From assembly GCF_000006445.2 (NCBI RefSeq), contig NC_006046.2, forward strand, positions 1-64,000: 64,000 nucleotides of DNA, given 5' to 3'. Shown piece after piece: positions 29,581 to 40,070 of the stretch (position 1 is its first letter; every line of letters begins with the position of its first letter). A model generated the notes under the pieces. The model searched no databases and was not told the origin of the DNA. It was given only the letters and a program-made list of their open reading frames with translations. This DNA comes from Debaryomyces hansenii CBS767. Taxonomy: Eukaryota; Ascomycota; Pichiomycetes; Serinales; Debaryomycetaceae. Made by a program: the position numbers and the translations under genes.

Positions 29581-30564
29581 AATATAGATACGTAGGTATG
29601 TTGAAATATATCCCCCCTCTCCTGTGTCGACTACTTAACCGGAAAGCATAACTACAACGATTTATCAAAATCTTTCAGGTATTTGTCCATAATGTTATCT
29701 AGAGACTTAATATCATTTAAACAAGTAATTTATCAAATATTTGCGTTATTTTGCACATTATTCGAAAAGCAAGACACCATAATGTGTAGTTTCAGGTGAC
29801 CGGGAGGACATAATGTTTTGTTAATGTATATCATTACAATGCGCTCTTTTTGGAAAAACTACATTCTGAACAAATGGAGCAAAAACTTTGGGGGATGATA
29901 AAAATCTACAATCTGGGCAAAAAAGTTTCAATGTAGGTTTGATAACGTAGGATGTTCTTGGAACTTGAAAATATGGGTAGAGAAGATGCGGTTTTACCAT
30001 ATCATATAGAAATTGGATGGTATAGTGGAGAATTAGGTTTTGTAGAATTGTAAGTTATCCATATCTCTTGTATTCTTTCTAAATACCGAATAGTGTAGCC
30101 ATATCTGCAATGTTCATAGTGTTTCAAGTGCTGCAATTAATAATTCACTCCCGCAGGTCGCACACATATTCAGCTAGTAAACGAGAAGTGTGCATACAAG
30201 TCTCCTCGTCAGTTGATGAGCTGTCGCTTTTAACTACGTACCTAATCTAGCATGGTGCTGCATGAAACCAAGGTCATTAGTGTGTTAATTTCTAATCAAT
30301 ATGCTTAAAGTTTCCGTGCACGACTTGGCGGTAATTTTATACGTGCGATCTGCCAAGACCTACCCTGGGAGTGATTTATTTTTTGCTTTTTGTTTCGCTA
30401 GGTATACCATAATTATTTAATTCGTATTTGAAAGTAAAAATTTTGACGATAAAAAAATATGTAATAAAAATTCATTTGGAGCTGTGAGTGTTGCTACTGA
30501 AGGAATGTTATCTAGTTTAGGCATACAAAATGGAAAATTGTTATTGGCAACTGCATTCGCATTC
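29581..30564. other. Intergenic with TGTCGACTACTTAAC motif
   Basis: The motif is at 29625-29639. One arm of an inverted repeat lies at 30236-30267 (partner 33566-33597, on the other side of the kinase-fusion gene). CATTCGCATTCGCATTGGCA at 30552 marks the edge of the block shared with other family A genes. Confidence 0.55.
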
Positions 30565-30675
30565 GCATTGGCAGTTTGCCGCAAATAGTTTGCCATGCGA
30601 CACTTATCTCGCAGCTTACCATCTACTTAATATATACGTGTATTTTATATATCAACCCATACATTCTTCATTTAA
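30565..30675 (-). repeat. Conserved 3' flank of family A gene
   Basis: Almost identical to 59190-59299 and similar to 39830-39945. The common text starts at CGCATTGGCA.TTTGCCGC and includes CATGCGACACTTATCTCGCA. It marks one end of the duplicated unit around the family A genes. Confidence 0.9.
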
Positions 30676-32628
30676 CTATTCATATTCGTTTGGAGTAGGC
30701 TGACCAAATATACCACACAATTGTTGGTGTTCACTCTTGATCCTCTCAGGGTTAGCACTCACTGGATTGGAACCTAATTTATCTTCTGTGTATTCTGAGT
30801 ATCCAAAATCAATAAAATATACCTTCCCTTGAGAATATAAAATATTCCTTGGGCTTATATCTCCATGTATTATGTTATAAAGGTGGATTATATTCAATTG
30901 TTCTTTAGCTTTCTCATAGGTTTCTTCATCGCGTGGTAGAGTCTCTTTAGCCAAATACTTCAATACGATAAATGGTCCCAATGCGTGATAATAATTTCCT
31001 ATAAAGAATCTCCCGTAAACAGGTTCTTGAGCAATATAAACGCTGTTAAACTTAAAATTAAGTAAAAGCCGTTCATATGCTCGCTTCTCACATAAATATG
31101 CTCTTCGACAATTATCAAACATGTCGTGCTTTTTTATTACGTATTTATTATGATCTCTCTTTGCCTTGGCAGGGTCAAATACTTTAACAACCAATTCAAC
31201 AGTTTCATCGATGTCTTCCTTGAGATACATTTTTACGTCTTTAGAGTTGACTTTGAAAAGTTGAGAATTAAACGTAACCCCGCTTTGTACATCAATACGT
31301 TTGAACTCTCCAAGTCCAATCTTTGGCTCAATGACATGTAGCTGTCTCATAAAAGAATTGTAATTATTTTTAAAAATTTTATCAACCTTCTCACCTAGAC
31401 CGTCTAAATATGTCAAGTACTCCTCGTCTGACTTACGAACATAGTCATAAATTGCATCTAGTCCTCTTTTAACGTCATTTAATTGGTATTCGTTAGCACT
31501 AAATGCCTCATAGATGAATGAAATTAGCCCTCCTCTCAACGTAAGCCCAGATGATTGACAATCTAGAAGTCTATAATTCAAGGCTATGAATTTGCAGTTT
31601 TCAGGGCCTGTAAGTTTTTGATTGACTATTTCCATGCTTCGTTCTATATCTATTTCGATCAAGATAGTTGTATATGAGTCGGTCAACATGCCTTTGTTTG
31701 TGTGGTCAGAGAACATTTCCGCAACAACTTGAATCATAAAACTTACCATTCGTGGTTCCGTAAAATCTACCACCTTTTCACCTTTCAAGATTGGTAACTT
31801 TTTTACCTCCACGATAGCAAGAGATCTTCGATGTTTCCATTTATAATACGCCACGACATCTGGGTGCGAATGGAATATATCATTAGATTGATGTGGTACT
31901 TTGGTGTTGACTCCTGTTCGACCCGCAGTATTTTTGGTACGGATATTAATTTCAAAATTTAATAGTGCTGCTACGTATTCACATATAGGATCGAATAGAT
32001 ATTTTTTAAAATTTTCTTTATATGTATCTTCATCAGTGGATAAGACATCTGTCACAAGTATATGCTTCATGTGTAAACCAAGGAAGAGCAAGTTTGTTAT
32101 TATTCTTTTGCTTTCATCCTTATTAAAATTGCTTGAGAATATATCAGTTTTCAAGATATTTTCCAAATTAAATGCCAATCTACCTTCCAGAATTATTTCG
32201 TTGAATGATTCAAATTCAAGTTCAGAAAAAGTTTCAATAAGGACATTGTCTGTACCATGACTGGAACCAATAGCATGAAGAGTAGTAGGATTCAACAATT
32301 TTCCATCTTTGCCTTGGAATTCGTACTCCGTGAATGGCATAACGCAAAAGAAAATAAATAATTCTTTCCACTCATCTGGATGATCGTCAAAATACAACTT
32401 GTGCTTTAAGGTAACCATATCCATTTCAGATTTCTTATTAGTTCTGAAAAATTTAGATACCATTTCTAAATGGCTCATATTTTGGTGTTCACTCTTGCCG
32501 AAAATACTTCTGTAGTCGAATTTCGTAATCTCAAATTTATCAATATCTATGTCAATATCCATACCAGTATCCTCGTCATCTCCTAAAATATATCTCCTAA
32601 TATTATTACGAAAAGTATTGTTGTTCAT
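30676..32628 (-). CDS. Family A nuclease-like/kinase-like fusion protein
   Basis: An intact 650-residue protein. An N-terminal region of about 80 residues differs between copies. A middle domain carries a PD-(D/E)XK-type core: HPD (Asp257), then AIVEVKK with Glu274 and Lys276, spacing 17, inside alternating strands and helices. The C-terminal third is protein-kinase-like: VVKVF (Lys482), a helix-C Glu candidate (Glu514), hinge VLKYLA, catalytic loop HGDISPRN (588-595) and DFG (607-609). All catalytic positions seen are intact. No signal peptide or membrane segment. This order (nuclease core, then kinase) is known from Crinkler-type effectors and related transposon-derived proteins; membership is inference. 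It may act on DNA, proteins or both. Copies: 59300-61255 (intact) and relics at 926, 39830 and 40299. Confidence 0.8.
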   Translation of the reverse strand: MNNNTFRNNIRRYILGDDEDTGMDIDIDIDKFEITKFDYRSIFGKSEHQNMSHLEMVSKFFRTNKKSEMDMVTLKHKLYFDDHPDEWKELFIFFCVMPFTEYEFQGKDGKLLNPTTLHAIGSSHGTDNVLIETFSELEFESFNEIILEGRLAFNLENILKTDIFSSNFNKDESKRIITNLLFLGLHMKHILVTDVLSTDEDTYKENFKKYLFDPICEYVAALLNFEINIRTKNTAGRTGVNTKVPHQSNDIFHSHPDVVAYYKWKHRRSLAIVEVKKLPILKGEKVVDFTEPRMVSFMIQVVAEMFSDHTNKGMLTDSYTTILIEIDIERSMEIVNQKLTGPENCKFIALNYRLLDCQSSGLTLRGGLISFIYEAFSANEYQLNDVKRGLDAIYDYVRKSDEEYLTYLDGLGEKVDKIFKNNYNSFMRQLHVIEPKIGLGEFKRIDVQSGVTFNSQLFKVNSKDVKMYLKEDIDETVELVVKVFDPAKAKRDHNKYVIKKHDMFDNCRRAYLCEKRAYERLLLNFKFNSVYIAQEPVYGRFFIGNYYHALGPFIVLKYLAKETLPRDEETYEKAKEQLNIIHLYNIIHGDISPRNILYSQGKVYFIDFGYSEYTEDKLGSNPVSANPERIKSEHQQLCGIFGQPTPNEYE

Positions 32629-33187
32629 CGTAATTAATTATGATGAATAAAAATTCGGTATTTTTTTTTCTTGTGAGACTCCATCAATTTATAGGAAATC
32701 GAATAAAATTAGCATAAAAGAAATATTTGTTTCAGATTCTCATTGAAGGAAGTATTGTGATTTTGTGGGGAAATGCGAACATCACGAAAAAAAAGCCCAA
32801 GATTAATGAGTTAAGTAATACCGCAGATGATAAACAGGAAGATATTGATGTAGTGGAAGATAAAAGAAGACAGATAATCGAATAAGCGATTTCGATATGC
32901 ATTCTCAAGGGGGAAGGCTACCCTATTTATATATTCATAAATTGATCAAATGGATGACGGTATCACACTGTGTAACCTGCAACCCTACAGTGCGACTTTA
33001 CCACTTTCGCATAGATTTGCAAGTTGTGGTAGTGCCTAAGTAAAAGACAATTAAAGTGCTCGGGGTTGATCTTTACGCGCATTTGCGACATGCACCGGCG
33101 ACATTGCGCGCAGTGGTTGTGTCCGTGAACTATAGTGTGCGATAACAATTCTAAAAAAAGTGAGGGAGAACAAAGAACAATTTATAT
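32629..33187. repeat. Conserved 5' flank of family A gene
   Basis: Homologous to 42204-42566 and 61256-61700. Shared text includes TTCTTGTGAGAC, CAATTTATAGGAA, TTAGCATAAAAGAAAT, TTGTGGGG and ACATCACGAAAAAA, and, further out, TAACCTGCAA and GTGCGAC. The promoter therefore travels with the gene in each duplication. Confidence 0.82.
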
Positions 33188-33233
33188 CATTAGTATGGGG
33201 TTGAACGGTTTGCACGCAGTTGCAAGGTATAGT
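33188..33233 (+). repeat. Core repeat type A
   Basis: CATTAGTATGGGGTTGAACG, TTTGCACGCAGTTGCAAGG and TATAGT. The right edge joins directly to a zinc-finger family fragment on the minus strand. Confidence 0.85.
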
Positions 33234-33555
33234 GCTGGAGAAACTTATTATTTATATGATGAGCCTTTTTAAGATGTTCGTTGATGTGACGTTTAGAACA
33301 ATGGTCAAAACAAAGGGTGCAGATATTTAGCTTACACTCCTTGACTTCGGGAATTCCTGAGTCACCAATGGGTATAATACGTTTTCTCAAGTAGTGCTCT
33401 TTTGAATGAGATTTGAAATGGTTTTTGATTTCGCCTATTACTGCTTGTCTTTCTTCAGTGATGGGAATGATTTGAGGTAAAAATTGAGTAATAAATTTGT
33501 TTGATAAGGGATTTATAATTTTGGCCCGAAAAATGAATACTGAAACATCTTCCAC
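33234..33555 (-). pseudogene. Truncated zinc-finger family fragment
   Basis: The minus-strand frame encodes an N-terminal region absent from the long copies (EERQAVIGEIKNHFK), then HYLRKRIIPIGDS, the finger CTLCFDHCSKRHINEHLKKAHH and NNKFLQH. Family reading stops after FLQH, exactly at the core repeat, whereas other copies continue with .F.TTGY. The remaining codons of the open frame are read from the core repeat and are not family sequence. Confidence 0.8.
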
Positions 33556-34247
33556 GGAACTCTTATTCCATGCAGCTCCATGCTAGATTAGGTACATAGA
33601 TAATTATTTTTTGTTAAAGAACAGCACAACAACTTTTGTTCGACGAAAATTGACCTTATATGCACACTTTGAGGTTATATGTGCGCGACTCAGAGACTAG
33701 CGAATATACTGTGTGCACGCTCACCTATTAGTAGTCTAACTAACCTGTCAATTGCAACACTTATAACAGCATTAACTTTGGAGATATAAACTGATAGTCT
33801 CCATATTTCAATAAATTAATTGAGATTTGAAATGGTTACAACTTGGCAGGAACAAGATTTCTACATCACCGTTTTTTTTTTTTTCGTGTTCAGGTAGTAG
33901 TCGGCTTTTTATATACTAAATGTCAGCCTCAGACCATGAGTTCCAGTATAAGAAGTGCGAATCGTATTGAAGTCTAATTATCAACACTGCAGTTTTCTAT
34001 TGTCACGCATATTTTTGTGTAAGTCAACAGTGTAGTTTTTTCATATATAACTCGCATTGAACTTTTATTCATTAAGAGTTGATTCGAGACCCCCACCGGC
34101 GATCCCCCACCATATTTGTTTTCCACTTTATGTTAATAATGATCTACCCAGAAATTTTGATATATAAATCTTATTACTCCTGTGAATTAATCTATATTCA
34201 ATTCACCTTATATATATTAAGTGAAACATAAAATATTAGCTTAAAAA
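33556..34247. other. Intergenic, promoter region of FAH gene
   Basis: Contains the second arm of the inverted repeat at 33566-33597 (partner 30236-30267). TATATAAAT at 34161-34169 is about 80 bases before the FAH start and is the likely TATA element. A T-tract lies at 33871-33884. Confidence 0.55.
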
Positions 34248-35117
34248 ATGTCGAGTTGGAACAGATTAATTAGATTTGAGGCTAACGACGGCAAAATTTA
34301 TAGAGGAGACGCTATCGTCTCGGATTCTGATTATGACATTGGTAAACAATTTGCTGAAGGGAAAACCATCAAAGCCAGGGTCGTGATTGGTAGTAATATC
34401 TTTACTGACGCCAAGGTGACTGACGAGGTATTGGAAGTTAAGAAATTATTGGGACCTCTTACTGGCGAGGATGTCCCTGTTGTTAAATGTATTGGAATGA
34501 ATTACAAGGAACATCTAATGGGTATAATCGAGCCACCACCATATCCACAACTCTTTTATAAGCCACGCACGAGTGTCGCTGACCAGAATGAGGATATTCC
34601 AATCCCACTGTTCGCACAAAATACTTGTGATTATGAAGGTGAATTATGTGTCGTCATAGGAAAGACAGGTAAAAATATAAATGAGGAAGACGCCTTGAGT
34701 TATGTTGCAGGATATGTTTCAGGAAATGATCTATCAGCTCGGGATTGGCAATACTTCCCAGAATATGCAGGAAAAGTACCACAATTGGGATTTTCTAAGA
34801 GTTTTGATAGATACGCACCTTTGGGACCAGCAATAGTTTCTTCTAAAATCATCAAAGATCCCCATGCACTTCAACTCCAAACTAGAATTAATGGCGACCT
34901 TCGCCAAAACTGTGGTACCGATGATCTTTTGTTTGGTATTTCAAGAATCATTGCCTTTATTAGTCAAGAGACTACTTTGGAACAGGGAACAGTGATTATG
35001 ACAGGTACTCCTAATGGTTGCGGTGGTATTGATGGAAAATACTTAAAAGATGGGGACCTTGTAGAGGTTACTATTGATCAAATCGGAACACTCTCTCATA
35101 AGACGAAATTCCTTTAA
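34248..35117 (+). CDS. FAH-family hydrolase
   Basis: A 289-residue fumarylacetoacetate-hydrolase-superfamily protein, cleaving or isomerising 2,4-diketo or 2-oxo acids with a divalent metal. The core begins with CIGMNYKEH (81-89). Metal ligands are likely Glu130 and Glu132 (DYEGE) and Asp161 (SGNDLSARD); Lys184 lies in GFSKSFD. The TGTPNG loop is near residue 253. The N-terminal ~75 residues and length match fungal members of the FAHD/ureidoglycolate-lyase-like group rather than true FAH (about 420 residues). The exact substrate cannot be told. Neighbours include a sugar permease and, further away, a GH88 enzyme and an SDR, so sugar-acid catabolism is plausible. A truncated copy of its 3' end opens the window. 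Confidence 0.88.
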   Translation: MSSWNRLIRFEANDGKIYRGDAIVSDSDYDIGKQFAEGKTIKARVVIGSNIFTDAKVTDEVLEVKKLLGPLTGEDVPVVKCIGMNYKEHLMGIIEPPPYPQLFYKPRTSVADQNEDIPIPLFAQNTCDYEGELCVVIGKTGKNINEEDALSYVAGYVSGNDLSARDWQYFPEYAGKVPQLGFSKSFDRYAPLGPAIVSSKIIKDPHALQLQTRINGDLRQNCGTDDLLFGISRIIAFISQETTLEQGTVIMTGTPNGCGGIDGKYLKDGDLVEVTIDQIGTLSHKTKFL

Positions 35118-35369
35118 ATATTAAATTTAGAATGATGATTTATTTAGAATCATAATTTATAAGAATGCATCTTTTCGTCTTTTATAGAATGGAAAGGGCT
35201 CTTGCTCTTTACTAATATACATAACAGCTTCTTTTTGTTTTATGTTACTTGAGAGTAAATGAGGATTTAAGAAAGATGTTAGTTTCCGTAATAAAACACT
35301 TATGAGAATATTTATTTATGTTATTGTAGTACCGTTCTCGGTGATAAGTAATCTACAATATTTGACACT

Positions 35370-35708
35370 ATGGATCAACATCCCAGACACGTGGAAGATG
35401 ATATCCTTCTGTATTTTTATCATGAAATAGAAGAGACCACTGCTAGACTTTATTGTGACATTTTGGAGGAATACCACTATTTTGGTCACGCTTCAATCAT
35501 ACCTCCGTTCTCGACAGACCAAAACTTTAAGCCGGGCATTGTCTATATGTTTTGGAATGAGGCATTAACTCATCGAAATCCAGATATTTGGTTTGTGATA
35601 AGAGATTATAAGACAGAAAACTATTTTTTAACTAAAGTACTTCAAGAATTGAAATTAGCTATGACGGACGTTTGTAGAAAAGCGTTTGAACTTGAAACGG
35701 AAGTGTAG
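35370..35708 (+). pseudogene. Fragment of family B nuclease-kinase fusion
   Basis: A 112-codon frame that matches residues about 137-245 of the intact gene at 55706. The PD motif is mutated (NFKPGIV for NFKPDIV), but RDYKTENYFLTK keeps the DYK triad part. After ELKLAMT the frame shifts and the homology ends near 35710. The kinase-like half is absent. It sits directly behind the FAH gene, and the same junction is found at 712-722. Confidence 0.82.
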
Positions 35709-36064
35709 GGATGCTGGGATAACTAGAGGACTTAATGACGGGCCTTTTGGACTTCCGTTACGGCATAATGGCTCTCGCGTTGCAGACAGATATAGACGGG
35801 CGTCTTGACTTTTAGGTCTTGAAGGGCATAACTAGGAAAGCTAGGGCCGCTCTTCGCCTTTCTTTTTTCTCTCTCTTCTCTCCTTTACTATATATTCTAC
35901 TCTTTTACTAATCTTCTCCATTTGTCCATTTTTTCCTTCCCGTTTTTCTCGGTTATGGCGTTTCTCCATCCAGAAGCACTTCTAGCGACACATGCGTATA
36001 GGGGGCTCGCCTATATATGAATCTTGCGCATGTAAGCCGTACTCAGATAAAAAAGGAGGGTAAT
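35709..36064. other. Intergenic, nothing recognised
   Basis: A CT-rich run at 35855-35945 is the only notable feature. Confidence 0.4.
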
Positions 36065-36271
36065 ATGGAGGGACGGGTGGGTGGTAAGGACGTGAGAAGG
36101 GAGGACGACAACTGGAAGTTGGTGAACATAGGGGGACGAAGAAACGTGAATTTGGGAGAAGGTGTATCGTTCCATAAAACAGACGCTGGAGGGGGGTCGG
36201 GAGCTGAAACAGGAACCAGGTTGAGGGCGAGCTGGAGGCTAAACAGATGGAGGCTCATTGAACTCAACTAA
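36065..36271 (+). CDS. Short conserved reading frame, copy 2
   Basis: A 68-codon frame from ATG GAG GG. It contains DVRREDDNWKLVNIGGRRNV, a Gly-rich middle and a basic Arg/Trp-rich end (RLRASWRLNRWRLIE). The shorter copy at 1772-1927 keeps the same frame despite a 3-base indel. No known domain, signal peptide or membrane segment. It might be a small subtelomeric gene or the decayed start of a larger one. Confidence 0.35.
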   Translation: MEGRVGGKDVRREDDNWKLVNIGGRRNVNLGEGVSFHKTDAGGGSGAETGTRLRASWRLNRWRLIELN

Positions 36272-37304
36272 AGCAGGAGATGGGTTATATTTGTGATAAG
36301 CAAAAACAGAATGTGTCGACTACGTAACTTTTATATATGAACTTGTATTTGATTTTTATTATTCTTTTCTATAAAATGAACGACGTATGCTTTCTATTAG
36401 ATCCCGGTGCCTATGTAAAATTTTGATATTCTATTGCTAAGCTTGTTTTATTTGTTCTGATTTGACGTCATAAAACTCTCAAAAGCAAACAAAGATCGAT
36501 TTGTGCTTTTATTATGAGATTGCCAGTTATCAATAGGATGAGATTACTACAGTTTTACAAGTTCTTGAACATTACTAATATCATATTAACTATAATAGTA
36601 TGCTCACTTTGCTCGCCCTACTTAATTGAGCATTAATGTCCTGTCTTCCTCACTCCTGCACATATTGAGTTCCTCGAGCTTATCTGTGACTTTATCTTGT
36701 TAAGCAACTTAGCATAATATGCCCCGCATTAAATTACGAAAGAAAACGCCAAAATTAGATATACCCGACCAAATGTGTTTCTCCACGACGACTCCAAAAT
36801 ATTTTTAGATGTTCTATTTATTTTCATTAGAATATTTTGAACAATTATCATAATAGTTCATACATATAAGCGTAGTGTTTGCTTGAAATTTCATTTCGTT
36901 TAAAAATTAGGTAATGCTTTCCAATAATTAGAATAGCTTTAGAGAATTGAATGAGCAAGACTGAATCTTAAACAAAAATATCTTTCTATGACTAAGCAAC
37001 AATATGAATTATTCTCCTATCGGATTTACTAGCTACGAATTTGGTGGGGGAACAAAAACTAACTTCCCCACACCCCCATTTTACAGAAGAAAAGATGCTA
37101 GTAACGTGACGAGCTCAAAATTAAGTATTGAATCTTCCCCCATTATTACCCTCGTTTAAAAAAATCATTTAACGGCTGGCACTTAATGAAATGAGAGTTG
37201 TCATCTACCGTCTTTCGGAATATAAGGCACGGACTAGGAAACTTCATATATAAATCGCTTTATCTTCGCTGATTAATTCCAAACATTACTAACTGTATAT
37301 CAAT
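36272..37304. other. Intergenic, promoter of sugar permease
   Basis: TGTCGACTACGTAAC at 36314-36328. CTCTCAAAAGCAAACAAAG at about 36474 resembles the module left of type A cores, but no core follows. CGG at 37216 and 37230 are separated by 11 bases, a spacing used by some Zn2Cys6 factors. TATATAAAT at 37247-37255 is the likely TATA element. Confidence 0.5.
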
Positions 37305-38960
37305 ATGACAGATGCTCGTGACGATAAAAGCAATAATGTTGCAATTCTGGTTGGGGGCGATTATTCAGATGCAGAATGTCAAAGAGAACTAAAATTGGAA
37401 GATGTTACACCAAAACTAACAAAATGGTTTTTTCAATACCCACATTTGTTAAAGTTAAATATATTTTTAGGCTGTGCTTTATTTGGTATGGTAACTCAAG
37501 GATATGACGGTACTTTGATGGGTAATTTACAAACAATTCCCACCTGGAACAGTTATTTTAATAATCCTTCTGGTGAAAGGTTGAGTACTTTGTCAAACGG
37601 TCAAGTATTTGGGTCCATAGCTTCGGTGCCATTCTTGGTTATAGTTGGTGACCGTATTGGAAGAAAACATATGCTTCTTATTGGTGTTATTTTATCAATC
37701 GTTGGAGCCGGAATACAGGCCGGTGCAGTTAACTATGGTATGTTTCTCACATCTCGTATTGTTTTGGGCCTTGGTTCTGGTGCAACGCAGGTTTCGTCTG
37801 CACCATTGCTAGCCGAAACAGCCTACCCTTCTCAAAGACCAGCTATAACAAGTATGATGCAAGCGAGCTTTCCTGCTGGAGCATTTTTGGCAGCACTTTT
37901 TGTATATGCTGGTTTTGAATCAGATTTGAAGTATAACGATTGGTCTTGGCGTATGCCTTCAGTTCTACAGGGTGCGTGTCCAATAATTCAATTAGTTTTG
38001 GTATTTTTTTGTCCAGAATCACCAAGATGGCTTATAGCTCACAACAAAGAGGACGAGGCATTTGAAGTTTTGACTAAGTATCATGCAGGTGGAGATAGGA
38101 ATAGCGAGCTAGTTAAATTTGAAATGGCTGAAATTAAAGCTGCAATTGCCAATGAGCAGAGTGGAAGGAAGGTTTCCTGGTTAACATGGTTTCAAACAAA
38201 AGCAAATTTTCATAGATTATTTCTCACAATTGCGTTACCAACCATTATACAATTGTGTGGATCTTCACTCGTATCATACTATTTTTCCATTGTTCTTGAA
38301 GGTATTGGTTATACTAATCCGGTTGAAAAGTTGAAAATCAATATTGGATATACTGTGTTTGGTGGTGTGTTTGGAGTAGTTGCCGCATTGTATTCTGGTA
38401 ATGTAAAACGCAGAATTTTGATGTTAGGAAGCCTTGGGTTAATGTTGATAACATTTGTCATTTGGACTATATTGTCAGCTGTAAATGAACAAACAAATCA
38501 AGAGAACAAATCATTAGGTAGAGGAATTGTGGCAGTAATGTATTTTCATTCAGGATTTTATCATATGTTGTCTCCAATTGGTAATACATACGTCATGGAG
38601 GTTGTTCCTTATACCCTAAGAGGCAAAGCTGCACTTGTGTATTCATTAAGTTCGCAAGCATGGGTTTTGTTTAACAATTACGTTAACAACCTTGGGTTGG
38701 ATTCCATTTCATGGAGATATTATATTGTATTTTGTGTTTGGTTGTTTGTGCACATGGTCGTTATCTATTTCTTCTTTCCTGAGACCAAGGGATTGGGCTT
38801 GGAAGAAATGGCCCAGATATTTGGGGAAGATATTACTGATTTGACAATGGATGCCGATAATGCAATTATCGAACCTAGAGAGCATGACTTAAAAAGTCAA
38901 GTAGATCATATTGAAAGTGTTTCTCCGCAAAACTCAGCTAATGTAAAACTATCAAACTAA
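37305..38960 (+). CDS. MFS sugar permease, LAC12-like
   Basis: A 551-residue sugar:H+ symporter of the plasma membrane. Twelve membrane segments are visible. Family marks: GDRIGRKH (115-122) after segment 2, RIVLGLGSG (151-159), YPSQRPAITSMMQASFPAG after segment 4, PESPRWL (237-243) after segment 6, GNVKRR after segment 8, and PETKGLGLEEMAQIFGED after segment 12. The pattern and length match the fungal lactose/cellobiose/galactoside permease group better than hexose (HXT) carriers. Substrate not determinable from sequence. A C-terminal relic of a related gene lies at 45643-45800. CGG direct repeats in the promoter suggest control by a Zn2Cys6 factor (inference). Confidence 0.9.
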   Translation: MTDARDDKSNNVAILVGGDYSDAECQRELKLEDVTPKLTKWFFQYPHLLKLNIFLGCALFGMVTQGYDGTLMGNLQTIPTWNSYFNNPSGERLSTLSNGQVFGSIASVPFLVIVGDRIGRKHMLLIGVILSIVGAGIQAGAVNYGMFLTSRIVLGLGSGATQVSSAPLLAETAYPSQRPAITSMMQASFPAGAFLAALFVYAGFESDLKYNDWSWRMPSVLQGACPIIQLVLVFFCPESPRWLIAHNKEDEAFEVLTKYHAGGDRNSELVKFEMAEIKAAIANEQSGRKVSWLTWFQTKANFHRLFLTIALPTIIQLCGSSLVSYYFSIVLEGIGYTNPVEKLKINIGYTVFGGVFGVVAALYSGNVKRRILMLGSLGLMLITFVIWTILSAVNEQTNQENKSLGRGIVAVMYFHSGFYHMLSPIGNTYVMEVVPYTLRGKAALVYSLSSQAWVLFNNYVNNLGLDSISWRYYIVFCVWLFVHMVVIYFFFPETKGLGLEEMAQIFGEDITDLTMDADNAIIEPREHDLKSQVDHIESVSPQNSANVKLSN

Positions 38961-39827
38961 TTTATATTTCACATAGATAAAAGAGTTATAAACTATTCTC
39001 TGCACCCACTTCATGTAGTCGACCTCTCAAATTTGGTTGTCGTTGCGTCCGGAGACACCTGTATCAGAAACTTTTGTTTGTTACATAGTCGGCACAGCGG
39101 TGCGTAGGCGGGTTTGTTTATGGTATACAACCATATGTACATGTATAGTTTTATTGCCGAAAGAAGAAATTGCCGGTGGTTACTTGGTGGTTAGATGGGA
39201 CTGACAAAACTAACTAAATATGTTAAGCCGGTATTTAGCTTTTGACATTTGCCCGCGGCAGTGAAGCTGCAACCTGCTATTTTGGGATGTTTCTATACAT
39301 AACTTAAAATCTCTAGCATTATTCATTATTTTACCAGCATTTTTTTATGATCTACCAGGAATAATACTACCGCTGCGTCATGCAAGTTATTCATCAGAAG
39401 AAAACACTCAAAAAAAGGAAGTCAACAGCTTGTTTGATTTTCTTGTTCTCTCTTATACGTTGTCATGTACATTTTTGATCCTTTTACTGATATGAATGAG
39501 ATCCATGAACATTAATGGGACATAGTACAATCATACAGAATGTTATTTAACTTTAGGAAATGTGGGTATTGAAAAAACCATTTTGCTAGTTTTGGTAACA
39601 TCTACAAATGCGAACTCTTTCTGATTTTCAGTATCTGAATAGTCCAGAGACATGTATCGCAGTATTATTGTCTTAGTCATTATGAATATCTCCATATTGA
39701 GTAGTAAATAATAAGTTCTAGACTTTAACTGAGAGCATAATAGACAAGGCTTTTTTCCATTATACCTGTTTCACCAATTAGTAATTACATTCATGTGCTA
39801 AATTGTAGAAAGAGGTTATTTGGCATT
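38961..39827. other. Intergenic, nothing recognised
   Basis: A GTAGTCGAC at 39016 is a partial inverse match to the TGTCGACTAC motif. No gene-like frames. Confidence 0.4.
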
Positions 39828-40070
39828 GGTATTCGCATTTGGCAGTTTGGCGCACATAGTTCCCATGCGACACTTATCTCGCAGCTTACTGTCTACTTAA
39901 TATATACGTGTTTGTAGTTATCAATCCATAATTCCTTCATTAGATTATTCATATTCCTTTGGAATTGGCTGACCAAATATACCGCACAACAGTTGGTGTT
40001 CATTCTTGATCCTCTCAATTTATCTTCTGAGTATTCTGAGTATCCAAAATCAATAAAAGATAAAATATTG
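39828..40070 (-). pseudogene. 3' scrap of family A gene with flank
   Basis: Includes the conserved 3' flank (CATGCGACACTTATCTCGCA) and, on the minus strand, FIDFGYSEYSEDKL, then the last residues (QLLCGIFGQPIPKEYE) after a deletion and shift. The rest of the gene is missing. It lies only 230 bases from the next family A relic. Confidence 0.8.
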
